Shown here one piece after another: positions 1 through 7,933 of a stretch of 12,913 nucleotides of DNA. Source of the stretch: Kiloniellales bacterium (GTDB taxonomy: Bacteria; Pseudomonadota; Alphaproteobacteria; Kiloniellales; JAKSBE01); the NCBI GenBank assembly GCA_030067055.1, contig JASJAL010000215.1:1-12913 (forward strand). The letters run 5' to 3'. Made by a program: the position numbers and the translations under genes. The notes under the pieces were generated by a model that made no database searches, was not told the origin of the DNA, and was given only the letters and a program-made list of their open reading frames with translations. Each line of letters starts with the position of its first letter. The first letter of the stretch is position 1.

Positions 1-3000
1 ATCAGGCCTTCGCCTTCGCCGCCGGTCAGGATGTTGCCGATGATCGGGATGGCGCCCAGGATCCGGTTCAGGAAGTAGGCCGGCACGACCGTGCCTTCGA
101 CGTCGATCCAGCCGCGTGCCAGATCGACCTCGCCCTGCGTGGTGATACCAAGCGAGGTCCCGTAGACGCGCAACAGTTCCGTCGACAGGCGATCGCTCTC
201 GTAGGTGAAGTCGCCGGTCACCCGATCGAACACGAGACCTTCGCCGCCGAGGGATTCGACGATTCCCGTCAGCGAAGCCACGGTCAGCACCTTGGCGAGG
301 ATCGGCGCGTCGTAGACCCTGAAACCATCGGCTTCGATCCGGCCCTTGATCGGGCTGGCTGGATCCGGGCTGTCCGTAATTCCTGTGATCTCAAGCTTGC
401 CACCGTCCATGCTTGGCTCGATGGCGAGAGCCCGGAGTACCGCGCCCAGATTGCGAGACCGCACCGCCAGACGCCGCGTCCCGTCCTCGTTTGGCACCAG
501 ACGCAGGTTAAGCGTCACCGGGCCGTCAGCCTCCTCCGCTTCCGGTTCCCAGGTCTCCTCGGGCGCCTCGCCGAACCTGCCGCCGAACGCGCTGGATCGC
601 GCGCGGGGCTCGGGCGGGGGCGGTGCTTTAGGATGACGCGCCAGGGCCTCGGGCACCTGACCGTCGATCTCCATCCGATCCCAGCCGCCCTCGGCCCGCA
701 CCAGCAAGAGGCGCACGTTCTCCAAATACTCTTCCGGTCCGAAGTAGACCCGGTCAAGCCATTCGGCCCGAACGTCGAAGGGCTGCACCGCTGGCGGCGC
801 TACACCTTCGGCGACCTCGCCGGGCGGCTCCTCTCCAGCGGGCTCCGTATCGTCCGAACCCTCGGGTTCGGCGTTCGTGCGGGTACTGAGATCGATCGTC
901 CCGGTCCCCAACTCCACCTGAAGAACCTCACCACCCTCCCGCACGACAACGTTCGAGAGCCGGGTTCGTCCGACCGATAGCTCCTGAAGTGTCACGGTGA
1001 TGATGTTTCGGTCGTTCGGATCGACGGCCACCCTGCCAACGCCTTGCAGGTCGCCGGCATCAACACGGAAGGACTCGACCCTGTCCAAGACATCCTTTTT
1101 GAACACGACGGTCGCGGACGCGTTCGCATCTGCGCCCGGTTGCTTGCTCCAGCCAAGCATCGGAAAGCTCAGCTTCGCGAGGCGCAGATTGGATTTCGCC
1201 GCTACGGTCGTCACGTCGTCGCGATCGATGGTGACCACGACCTCGGTCACCGAAGGGCCTTCGACATAGGGACTCACGTCGATGCCGAAGGAAGCCCAGT
1301 CCGCGACCTCGACCCGCGGAACCCGGGCCGCAATCCGCGAGCTAATCGGGTTGTCCGAGGTGAAGAACTCTTGCCAGTCGAGCGTCATGCCGAGGCCGTC
1401 GAGCCGAATCGGACCGGTGATCTGCATGCTCCTGGTGTCGAGAATGAGCTGCAGCCGGGGCGCGCTCAAGTTCTTGTCGAGCAGGATCCCCTCGACGGCG
1501 ACTTCGGTCAGAATTGCCTCCGTCTCGGCCTGGATCTCATCCACGCTGAGATCCATTTCGAGCGGGAACTTTAGGACCAACCGGCCATCAGACCTCCCGG
1601 AGGCCTTGGCCGGTTCGATGCCCATGTCGCTGAGCAGATCAAGGCGCTCGTGGTCGAGCAACTCCAGCTTCTCGCGGATGGGCCCGACAACCTTAATATC
1701 GATGTCAATGTTCTGATCGACAACGTCGAGGCCGTCGATCGTGATCGTTCCCTCTGGCACGGCGATATTTCCAAGCCTGCCACCTTTGGGATGAAGAACG
1801 AACTCCTTGGCGTTGAATGTTGCCTCGCCACCGATCCCAGTGACCGGCGGTAGAGGCCGTAGGTAGTGCACCGAGAGGTTGCTGTAGGTCAGCCGCCCAA
1901 ACACTTCTCTCGCTTGCACTTCCCGATCGGCGTCGTCCGGCAGCAGGAGGTCCAGGTTGATCTCTGCGGTGTCGACTAGGCCGTCGCGGACGTTCTCGGT
2001 GACCCAAGTCCTGGCATTGGTGCTAAGGCCCAACGGCCAGTAGCTCGCGAGGTCGTCCAGCGCGATCGACTGGCTGCCCGCCCTGGCCTTGATGACAACG
2101 CCTTCTTTCTGAAGCTCGGCACTACCAATCACGCTGACCTGCGGACCCAGATCGGCATCGCTGCCGAGGCTCAGGGTCGCGTCTTCGATTCGCATCTTAT
2201 CGTCGGCACGGTCGAAGACTCCACGAGCGTTGAAGGACCGCACCGGCAGCGGCGCCGGCCAGAGGTCCGCAATCGCGATCTGGCCGGGGCCGCCAGAGAC
2301 GTCGAAGCCGAGATTGGTGACTTGGCCTTTCGTGTTGAAAGCGGAGATCAAGGTTCCCTTCAGGGCCACGTCCATTCCGGCCAGCGTATCAAGATCCGGC
2401 GACAGGAGCGCCAGATCGGAAAGCAGCACCTCATCGACATTCACCACTAGGTCCAGGCGCTGGGACGAACGGTGATATGAGAACGCGCCCCGGACGCCGG
2501 AGATCTCCTTGGGTTCGGCTATGTCGAGCGAGAGTTCGCCCGACAGCCCTGTGGGACCACGACGGATGCCAATGTTGGTCGACTTGGCCCACCAGTCGAC
2601 GCCCGCTTGTTCGTCGCGCACGAGCAACTGGCCGTCGACGATATTGAGCTCGCGCAGGTAAGACATCACCCGGCTCGGATCGCGCTGCGCCTGCAACTCC
2701 GCCAGCAGTTCGGGCACAATCCCGGCAAGCTCCGGCGCCTCCTCTTCTGGCTCTGGAACCAGCTCGTCATCGTCGCCGAAATGAAAGCTGCCATCCGCTT
2801 TTCGGATTAGCGTGATCCGGGCGCCGACCACGGCAACGCGGGTCGGCGCCAGGGTGCCGGAAAGCAACGCAGTCAGGCTGAAGCCTACTTCGACATCCGG
2901 CAGGGAGAGGATAGGTCGGCCCTCCTGGTCTCGCACGTTGACGTCGAGAGCTCTCAGGTCGAGGTCACCATCCGCTTTATCCCAGGAGAGCACAGTATTC

Positions 3001-3182
3001 GTGACCCGAACATTGACGCCACGATCGGGGTCAGAGAAGCCGGCCTCCAGATAGGGTGTCAGGAAATCGAGGGTCACGGGCCCGCTGGACAGGCGCCATA
3101 TCAGTAAGCCGACCACCACCGCCGCGGTGGCCACGACGCCTAGCAGGATTTCCAGGCCGATCTTCGCGCTTCGTTTCAGCAA
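1..3182 (-). CDS. YhdP-type AsmA-like protein (DUF3971), 3' end beyond window
   Basis: The reading frame is open without a stop from 3203 to the left edge, giving about 1060 visible residues; the C-terminus is missing. Residues about 8–31 are one hydrophobic segment (ILLGVVATAAVVVGLLIW), a signal anchor or transmembrane helix, followed by GPVTLDFLTPYLEAGF, typical of the start of the DUF3971/YhdP group. The last visible part (YFLNRILGAIPIIGNILTGG) matches the AsmA-like C-terminal domain, so probably only a few dozen residues are lost. Family members are long envelope proteins rich in beta structure; E. coli YhdP and TamB are implicated in phospholipid transport between the membranes. That role here is inference. 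Pro/Glu-rich low-complexity stretches sit near residues 135–152, 768–800 and 851–886. The frame has a TAG at 3204–3206 and no early ATG; TTG at 3182 is the first plausible start (see findings). It is divergent from glnE. The family call is firm; the start and function are less so. Confidence 0.85.
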   Translation of the reverse strand, partial: MLKRSAKIGLEILLGVVATAAVVVGLLIWRLSSGPVTLDFLTPYLEAGFSDPDRGVNVRVTNTVLSWDKADGDLDLRALDVNVRDQEGRPILSLPDVEVGFSLTALLSGTLAPTRVAVVGARITLIRKADGSFHFGDDDELVPEPEEEAPELAGIVPELLAELQAQRDPSRVMSYLRELNIVDGQLLVRDEQAGVDWWAKSTNIGIRRGPTGLSGELSLDIAEPKEISGVRGAFSYHRSSQRLDLVVNVDEVLLSDLALLSPDLDTLAGMDVALKGTLISAFNTKGQVTNLGFDVSGGPGQIAIADLWPAPLPVRSFNARGVFDRADDKMRIEDATLSLGSDADLGPQVSVIGSAELQKEGVVIKARAGSQSIALDDLASYWPLGLSTNARTWVTENVRDGLVDTAEINLDLLLPDDADREVQAREVFGRLTYSNLSVHYLRPLPPVTGIGGEATFNAKEFVLHPKGGRLGNIAVPEGTITIDGLDVVDQNIDIDIKVVGPIREKLELLDHERLDLLSDMGIEPAKASGRSDGRLVLKFPLEMDLSVDEIQAETEAILTEVAVEGILLDKNLSAPRLQLILDTRSMQITGPIRLDGLGMTLDWQEFFTSDNPISSRIAARVPRVEVADWASFGIDVSPYVEGPSVTEVVVTIDRDDVTTVAAKSNLRLAKLSFPMLGWSKQPGADANASATVVFKKDVLDRVESFRVDAGDLQGVGRVAVDPNDRNIITVTLQELSVGRTRLSNVVVREGGEVLQVELGTGTIDLSTRTNAEPEGSDDTEPAGEEPPGEVAEGVAPPAVQPFDVRAEWLDRVYFGPEEYLENVRLLLVRAEGGWDRMEIDGQVPEALARHPKAPPPPEPRARSSAFGGRFGEAPEETWEPEAEEADGPVTLNLRLVPNEDGTRRLAVRSRNLGAVLRALAIEPSMDGGKLEITGITDSPDPASPIKGRIEADGFRVYDAPILAKVLTVASLTGIVESLGGEGLVFDRVTGDFTYESDRLSTELLRVYGTSLGITTQGEVDLARGWIDVEGTVVPAYFLNRILGAIPIIGNILTGGEGEGL

Positions 3183-3279
3183 GGAACGTTTTGCCCCATC
3201 CTTCTAGAGATCGGCCCAGACCGGTTCTTGACCGACAACTGGGCGGCACGCAGTGTTGCCCAAAACCGGATCGTAGTGG
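3183..3279. promoter_or_regulatory. divergent intergenic region, YhdP-like gene / glnE
   Basis: This 97-bp gap must hold, or lie next to, the promoters of two divergent genes. On the plus strand CTTGAC at 3227–3232 resembles the alphaproteobacterial −35 element. At 17-nt spacing the −10 position (3251–3256, CAGTGT) is a poor match, so the promoter is only tentative. An imperfect inverted repeat at 3240–3262 overlaps that −10 position. No NtrC-type or other recognisable operator was identified. No good minus-strand promoter was seen. Confidence 0.25.
3240..3262 (+). repeat. imperfect inverted repeat in glnE leader region
   Basis: The arms TGGGCGGCA (3240–3248) and TGTTGCCCA (3254–3262) flank the 5-nt loop CGCAG. 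The DNA arms match at 7 of 9 positions, and on plus-strand RNA all nine positions can pair if two G·U pairs are counted. It lies 17 nt before the glnE start codon. It is followed by AAAA rather than a T-run, so it is not an intrinsic terminator on the plus strand. It could be an operator or a leader hairpin, or chance. Confidence 0.3.
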
Positions 3280-6264
3280 ATGACGCGATTGTCTCTTTTC
3301 ACGCCCAAAGCCCTACTCCCCGTACTCGCACATCCTGAGCGAGCCGAAGCCGGATGGCAGGACTGGACCAGCCGACTGACCAAAATGGCAGGATCCGGAC
3401 GCGCTGAGAAGCTCGCCGAGCAGTCCAAAGACCCCGAGATCCAGCGACTCCTGGGGGCGATCTTCGCATACAGCCCCTTTCTGAGTCGCTGTCTGCTGCA
3501 TGATATTGAACTTTTCGAGGCGGTTTTAAGGCACGGGCCAGAAAAACTCATAGAGGAAACACTGGATCGACTCAAAGCGGAATTGCGGGATCATACCGAG
3601 GTATCCGCGGTCGAAACCGATTTGCGCCGAGCGAAGCAAAAGGTCGCCCTCATCGTGGCCCTGGCCGATCTGGCCGGCAATTGGTCTTTAGACCAAGTGA
3701 CGGCCGCCCTGAGCCGTTTCGCGGACCAGGCGATCAGCCAGGCACTGGCGTTCCTCCTGTGCCGGGCAGCGAACCGCCAAGAGCTGGCTTTGCCGAACCC
3801 CGAGGTACCCAACGAGGGCTGCGGCTACGTCATTCTGGGCCTGGGCAAATTGGGCGCCGGAGAGCTGAACTACTCCTCCGACGTCGACTTGATCGCGATC
3901 TTCGATCCTGAGAACGCGCCCTACACCGGCAGTCGAAGCTGCCAGGATTTCTTCGTGCGGCTGACACGTGACTTGGTCAAATTGCTGAGCGAGCGGACGG
4001 CCCAGGGCTATGTCTTCCGGACCGATCTCAGGCTCCGGCCGGATCCGGCAGCGATGCCGCTGGCGATCTCCATCACGGCCGCCGAGACCTACTACGAGAG
4101 CCTGGGCCAAAACTGGGAACGGGCTGCGATGATCAAGGCGCGCCCGGTCGCCGGCGATCCGGCCCTAGGCCGCGAGGTCATGGCGATCCTGCGGCCCTTC
4201 GTCTGGCGCCGGAACCTGGATTTCTGGGCGATCCAGGACATCCACTCGATCAAGCGCCAGATCAATGCCCAGCGCGGCGGCGGCGAGGTCGCGATCCTGG
4301 GCCACAACGTCAAGCTGGGACGCGGCGGCATCCGAGAGATCGAGTTCTTCGCCCAGACCCAGCAGCTGATCTACGGCGGTCGGGCACCTGCGCTGCGCCA
4401 GCCCCGAACGGTCGATGCCCTGGCCGCCCTGGTCGAAGCCGGCCGCCTTGAGGCCGAAACGGCGAAAGACTTGTCGGCGGCCTATCGCTACCTGCGCCGG
4501 CTCGAGCACCGCCTACAGATGGTCGCCGACCAGCAGACCCACCAGCTGCCGACGGATCCTGAGCAGCTCGAGGCCCTGGCCGCCTTCCTCGGTTACGACG
4601 ATCCGGAAACCTTCCGGCAAGAGCTGCTGTCGCGACTGCGCTGCGTCGAGGAGCACTATGCCGCGCTATTCGAGGAGGCACCGGCGCTGTCCGGGCCCGG
4701 CAACCTGGTGTTCACCGGAAACGAGCCGGACCCGGATACGGTTTCGACCCTCGAAGGTATGGGCTTCTCGGCGGGCGATCAGGTCATCCATCTGATCAGT
4801 GGCTGGCATCATGGCCGCTACCGCGCCACCCGGAGCAAGCGCAGCCGAGAGATCCTGACCGAGATCATGCCGACCCTGTTGGAATCCTTGGCAGCGACCG
4901 CGCAGCCGGACCAGGCCCTGCGCCGCTTCGACACCTTCCTCAAGGGCTTGCCGGCGGGGGTCCAGCTGTTCTCGATGCTGCACGCCAACCCTGGCCTGCT
5001 GCGGATGCTGGCCGGTATCATGGGCAGTGCTCCCGCCCTGGCCGAGCAGTTGAGCCGCCGGCCAGGCCTCCTGGACGCCGTCCTCTCACCGGATTTCCTC
5101 GAGCCCCTGCCCGATGCCGAGGCGCTGGAACCTCAGCTCGCCATGGCTCTGCGGGAGGGACGCGACTTCCAGGACATCCTCGAGCTCTCGCGTCGCTGGG
5201 CCAACGATCGCAAGTTCCAAGTCGGCGTTCACCTGCTCGACCGGATCAGTGAAGCTGACGACTGTGCAACCGCCCTGACTGCGATCGCCGAGACCACAAT
5301 GAAAGGCCTCTTTCCGGCCGTGCTGGCAGAGTTCGCTTCGGTTCACGGGACCCTACCGGGCGACGGGCTGGCGGTGATCGCTTTCGGCAAGCTGGGCGGT
5401 CGGGAGATGACCGTCACCTCTGACCTTGACCTGGTCTTCCTGTACGATGGGCCGGAGGATTCGACGCTGTCGGACGGCGCCAAGTCCTTGCCGCCCAGCG
5501 TCTACTATGCCCGGCTGGCGCAGCGGTTCATCAACGCTCTGTCGGCGCCAACCGGCGAGGGCCGGCTATACGAGATCGACATGCGCCTGCGGCCCTCGGG
5601 CAACGCCGGACCGATCGCCACGACCCTGCCCGGCTTCGTCAAGTACCAGCGCGCCCAGGCCTGGACCTGGGAGCACATGGCCCTGACCCGGGCCCGTGCG
5701 ATCATCGGGACCGCGGAATTCACGGGCCGAGTCCAGACAGCAATCTCGGATCTGCTGGCCAGCGAACGGGATCCGGACACGCTGGTCCGGGACATCGCCG
5801 AAATGCGGGCACGGGTCGCCCGCGAGCACCGATCGCGTGGCCCCTGGGACGTCAAGCAAAGGCCCGGCGGCCTGGTCGACCTGGAATTCCTAGTGCAGTA
5901 CTGGCAACTGCGCCACGGCCACGAGCACCCGGAGGTGCTCGACCCAAGCACCTCAGCCGCCCTGCAGAAGCTTGCGGCAGCCGGAATCTTGAAGCCCGAT
6001 CGGGCCAAGGCCCTCGACCATGCGGCTCGCTTGCTCCGGCACTTGCAGGCCATCTTGCGCTTGACCGTGGGTCAGGACTTCGACGAAGCCCAGGCGCCGG
6101 AAGGCCTCAAGGTGAGACTCGCCGCCGCGGGCAACTGCGCCGACTTTGCCGCCCTTAAGGACCGGCTGGACGCGGCCACGTCGGAAATCCACAACGTGTT
6201 TCGCGAAGTCATCGAAGACCCTGGCGGGCACGTAGTCAGAGATGAAACGGCCGGTGAGGATTGA
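3280..6264 (+). CDS. glnE: bifunctional glutamine synthetase adenylyltransferase / adenylyl-removing enzyme
   Basis: GlnE adds AMP to, and removes it from, a tyrosine of glutamine synthetase in response to PII and glutamine, setting cytoplasmic ammonium assimilation. The 994 residues are close to the usual length and contain both nucleotidyltransferase halves. The N-terminal (deadenylylating) half has GLGKLGAGELNYSSDVDL from residue 187, with metal-binding D201 and D203, then RTDLRLRPD (247–255) carrying D249, and KLGRGGIREIEFF from 345. The C-terminal (adenylylating) half has AFGKLGGREMTVTSDLDL from 701, with D715 and D717, then EIDMRLRPSGNAG (765–777) carrying D767, and DVKQRPGGLVDLEF from 857. 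No expected catalytic carboxylate is missing, so both activities are predicted. The ATG is the earliest possible start: an in-frame TAG lies at 3274–3276. The Shine–Dalgarno match is weak (GGA about 9 nt upstream). bcp starts 27 nt after the stop, suggesting one transcript. Confidence 0.97.
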   Translation: MTRLSLFTPKALLPVLAHPERAEAGWQDWTSRLTKMAGSGRAEKLAEQSKDPEIQRLLGAIFAYSPFLSRCLLHDIELFEAVLRHGPEKLIEETLDRLKAELRDHTEVSAVETDLRRAKQKVALIVALADLAGNWSLDQVTAALSRFADQAISQALAFLLCRAANRQELALPNPEVPNEGCGYVILGLGKLGAGELNYSSDVDLIAIFDPENAPYTGSRSCQDFFVRLTRDLVKLLSERTAQGYVFRTDLRLRPDPAAMPLAISITAAETYYESLGQNWERAAMIKARPVAGDPALGREVMAILRPFVWRRNLDFWAIQDIHSIKRQINAQRGGGEVAILGHNVKLGRGGIREIEFFAQTQQLIYGGRAPALRQPRTVDALAALVEAGRLEAETAKDLSAAYRYLRRLEHRLQMVADQQTHQLPTDPEQLEALAAFLGYDDPETFRQELLSRLRCVEEHYAALFEEAPALSGPGNLVFTGNEPDPDTVSTLEGMGFSAGDQVIHLISGWHHGRYRATRSKRSREILTEIMPTLLESLAATAQPDQALRRFDTFLKGLPAGVQLFSMLHANPGLLRMLAGIMGSAPALAEQLSRRPGLLDAVLSPDFLEPLPDAEALEPQLAMALREGRDFQDILELSRRWANDRKFQVGVHLLDRISEADDCATALTAIAETTMKGLFPAVLAEFASVHGTLPGDGLAVIAFGKLGGREMTVTSDLDLVFLYDGPEDSTLSDGAKSLPPSVYYARLAQRFINALSAPTGEGRLYEIDMRLRPSGNAGPIATTLPGFVKYQRAQAWTWEHMALTRARAIIGTAEFTGRVQTAISDLLASERDPDTLVRDIAEMRARVAREHRSRGPWDVKQRPGGLVDLEFLVQYWQLRHGHEHPEVLDPSTSAALQKLAAAGILKPDRAKALDHAARLLRHLQAILRLTVGQDFDEAQAPEGLKVRLAAAGNCADFAALKDRLDAATSEIHNVFREVIEDPGGHVVRDETAGED

Positions 6265-6291
6265 CCTGCGACAGAGGAGAAAGACGAAGCC

Positions 6292-6756
6292 ATGACGATT
6301 TCGATTGGAGACGCCGCCCCGACTTTTTCGGCCCCCACAGACGGCGACGGCAAGCTCGATCTGGCGGCGCTGAAAGGGCGCAAAGTGGTGCTTTACTTCT
6401 ACCCGAAGGACGACACCTCAGGCTGTACGAAGGAAGCGTGCGGCTTCCGCGACGCCATGCCGGACTTCTCGAAAATCGACGCCGAGATCCTCGGGGTCTC
6501 CAAGGACAGCGTGAAGAGCCACGACAAATTCAAGAACAAGTACGAACTGCCCTTTTCCCTCGTGAGTGACGAAGACGGCAGCATCTGCGAGAGCTACGGC
6601 GTTTGGGTCGAAAAGTCGATGTATGGCAAGAAATACATGGGGATCGAGCGTTCGACCTTCCTGATCGACGAGGAGGGCGTCGTCCAAGGGGCCTGGCGCA
6701 AAGTCAAAGTGCCTGGCCACGTCGAAGAGGTACTGAGGGCCGCCCGGGACCTCTAG
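6292..6756 (+). CDS. bcp: thioredoxin-dependent thiol peroxidase (BCP/PrxQ peroxiredoxin)
   Basis: Bcp reduces hydrogen peroxide and organic hydroperoxides using a cysteine that is recycled by thioredoxin. The 154-residue length is normal. The thioredoxin-like fold starts with GDAAPTFSAPTDGDG, and the active site reads YFYPKDDTSGCTKEACGFRD. C45 is the peroxidatic cysteine, with the conserved T42 three residues before it, and C50 is the resolving cysteine at the five-residue spacing typical of atypical 2-Cys PrxQ/BCP enzymes. Later family landmarks are ILGVSKDS, YGVWVEKSMYGKKYMGIERSTF and FLIDEEG. AGAGGAG at 6273–6279 is a good Shine–Dalgarno sequence, though about 12 nt from the ATG. It sits 27 nt after glnE and 4 nt before the DUF455 gene, so it is probably co-transcribed with both. 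No truncation or odd feature is seen. Confidence 0.96.
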   Translation: MTISIGDAAPTFSAPTDGDGKLDLAALKGRKVVLYFYPKDDTSGCTKEACGFRDAMPDFSKIDAEILGVSKDSVKSHDKFKNKYELPFSLVSDEDGSICESYGVWVEKSMYGKKYMGIERSTFLIDEEGVVQGAWRKVKVPGHVEEVLRAARDL

Positions 6757-6760
6757 CCTG

Positions 6761-7585
6761 GTGGCCGCGGCAGAGGGCTTAGCCGAAAGGGCGGTGGCGG
6801 TCCTGGCTGCCGCGGATCCGCTTGAAAAGCTTCGGCTAACCCAAGCGACGGCGACTGCCTGGCAGAATGGCCTGATCACAGACGTGGGGCGGGCCGAGCC
6901 GCCAGACCGCCCGGCCCGCCCGGCGCGGCCCGCCCTGGTGCCGCCACGCGAGGTCCCGCGGCGGCGTATCGGTCCGACACCAGCCGGCCGGATCGCCCTC
7001 TTGCACGCGCTGGCCCACATCGAACTCAACGCGATCGACCTGGCCTGGGACTTGATCGCGCGGTTCGCGCCCGGAACGACCGAGGCCGAGCTGCCCCTCG
7101 AGTTCTTCGACGACTGGTGTCGGGTCGCCGCCGACGAGGCCCGGCATTTCGCCATGGTAAGCGCCAGACTCTCCGACCTCGGCGCAGCCTACGGCGACCT
7201 GCCGGCGCACGACGGGCTCTGGGAAGCGGCCCAGGCGACCGCCGGTGACCTCTTGGCCCGGCTTGCGGTGGTTCCCATGGTGCTCGAAGCCCGGGGCCTG
7301 GATGTGACGCCAGGCATGATCGGACAGCTCCGCCGTGCCGGCGACGAGGCCAGCGCCGGGATCCTCGAAATCATCTATCGCGAGGAGATCGGCCACGTCG
7401 CCGCCGGCGAACGCTGGTTCGCCTGGCTATGCCGGCGCCGGGGCTGCGCGCCGGGGCCGGCCTGGGAAGGCCTCGTTCGGCAATATTTCCGGGGCATCCT
7501 CAAGCCGCCCTTCAACGATGATGCCCGGCGGGCCGCCGGGATGTCTCCCGACGTTTACGGATACTTTACCGGTCTAGGCTCTTGA
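6761..7585 (+). CDS. DUF455 ferritin-like protein, putative di-iron
   Basis: This 274-residue protein matches the DUF455 (COG2833) ferritin-like family, whose function is not well established. Its helices carry a full carboxylate-bridged di-iron pattern: E88 in AHIELNAID, E126xxH129 in DEARHF, E176 in MVLEARGLD and E209xxH212 in EEIGHVAAGE. This E/ExxH/E/ExxH set is what a four-helix ferritin-like fold uses to hold two metals, so an oxidase, hydroxylase or oxygen/peroxide-sensing role is possible but unproven. Before the bundle, residues about 46–66 are Pro/Arg-rich and probably disordered; the C-terminus (LKPPFNDDARRAAGMSPDVYGYF) is family-typical. The start is GTG, 4 nt after the bcp stop, with no strong Shine–Dalgarno sequence, which suggests translational coupling to bcp. 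The first in-frame ATG (M132) would cut off the first metal ligands, so GTG is preferred. Confidence 0.88.
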   Translation: MAAAEGLAERAVAVLAAADPLEKLRLTQATATAWQNGLITDVGRAEPPDRPARPARPALVPPREVPRRRIGPTPAGRIALLHALAHIELNAIDLAWDLIARFAPGTTEAELPLEFFDDWCRVAADEARHFAMVSARLSDLGAAYGDLPAHDGLWEAAQATAGDLLARLAVVPMVLEARGLDVTPGMIGQLRRAGDEASAGILEIIYREEIGHVAAGERWFAWLCRRRGCAPGPAWEGLVRQYFRGILKPPFNDDARRAAGMSPDVYGYFTGLGS

Positions 7586-7622
7586 TTGCGGGCTCGGCCT
7601 AGCGAAAACGGACCCGCAGGGC

Positions 7623-7913
7623 ATGGACCACGACCTCGAAGTCAGCCATCAGCCGTCCAGACCACCGGACCTGTTCTGGGACGTTCGGAAAGTCCTGATT
7701 GCGACCGCACTCTTCGGCTTCCTCGGCTTTTTCGGAGGCTGGATCACGTATTACGCCATGACCCTGGGCTTTCACGTGGCCAGGAACAAAGCCGAGCCCT
7801 GGCTCTATCTGGTCCCCTGCGGCCTGACGGCTTTTGCCTTCTTCAGTGCTCTGTTCTTCGCCCATCGGGAACGACGGCGCCTGCTTGACTACTACAGCAA
7901 GGAAGACGACTGA
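7623..7913 (+). CDS. small two-helix membrane protein, unknown function
   Basis: I do not recognise this 96-residue protein. It has a polar N-terminus, a hydrophobic segment at about residues 24–49 (VLIATALFGFLGFFGGWITY), a short loop with R54 and K56, a second hydrophobic segment at about 60–80 (LYLVPCGLTAFAFFSALFFA), and a strongly basic tail HRERRRLLDYYSKEDD. Basic residues R22/K23 and the tail suggest both ends are cytoplasmic, with a short periplasmic loop. It begins 37 nt after the DUF455 stop on the same strand, so it may be the last gene of the glnE–bcp unit. Only GCAGGG just before the ATG resembles a ribosome binding site, and it is closer than ideal. An 88-codon frame on the opposite strand (7599–7865) is less protein-like. 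The coherent two-helix pattern is the main support. Confidence 0.65.
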   Translation: MDHDLEVSHQPSRPPDLFWDVRKVLIATALFGFLGFFGGWITYYAMTLGFHVARNKAEPWLYLVPCGLTAFAFFSALFFAHRERRRLLDYYSKEDD

Positions 7914-7933
7914 GGGTCACATTTCGCGGCCGT
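7914..7933. other. 20-bp convergent junction with no visible terminator
   Basis: The stop of the small membrane protein gene and the stop of prfB face each other across 20 bp. The only symmetry is the 6-bp palindrome CGGCCG near 7927–7932. There is no GC-rich stem followed by a T-run on either strand. Transcripts therefore probably overlap, or end by Rho or inside the opposing gene. Confidence 0.5.

Noticed and set aside
633..2007. Several 80–180-codon frames on both strands within the YhdP-like gene
   Set aside because: They overlap one continuous minus-strand frame with clear AsmA-family features and have Arg/Ser/Pro-rich compositions typical of out-of-frame translation of GC-rich DNA.
6896..6960. 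The Pro/Arg-rich repeat-like stretch in the DUF455 gene as a tandem repeat
   Set aside because: It is a short degenerate run of CCGGCCCG-like codons giving a disordered Pro/Arg segment, not a regular repeat array.
7599..7865. An 88-codon minus-strand frame opposite the small membrane protein
   Set aside because: Its composition shows no coherent fold or membrane pattern, whereas the plus-strand frame gives two well-formed hydrophobic helices with basic flanks.
7586..7888. A 100-codon plus-strand frame starting right after the DUF455 stop
   Set aside because: It overlaps the 96-residue membrane protein in another frame, is Arg/Pro/Ser-rich and begins with a weak alternative start.
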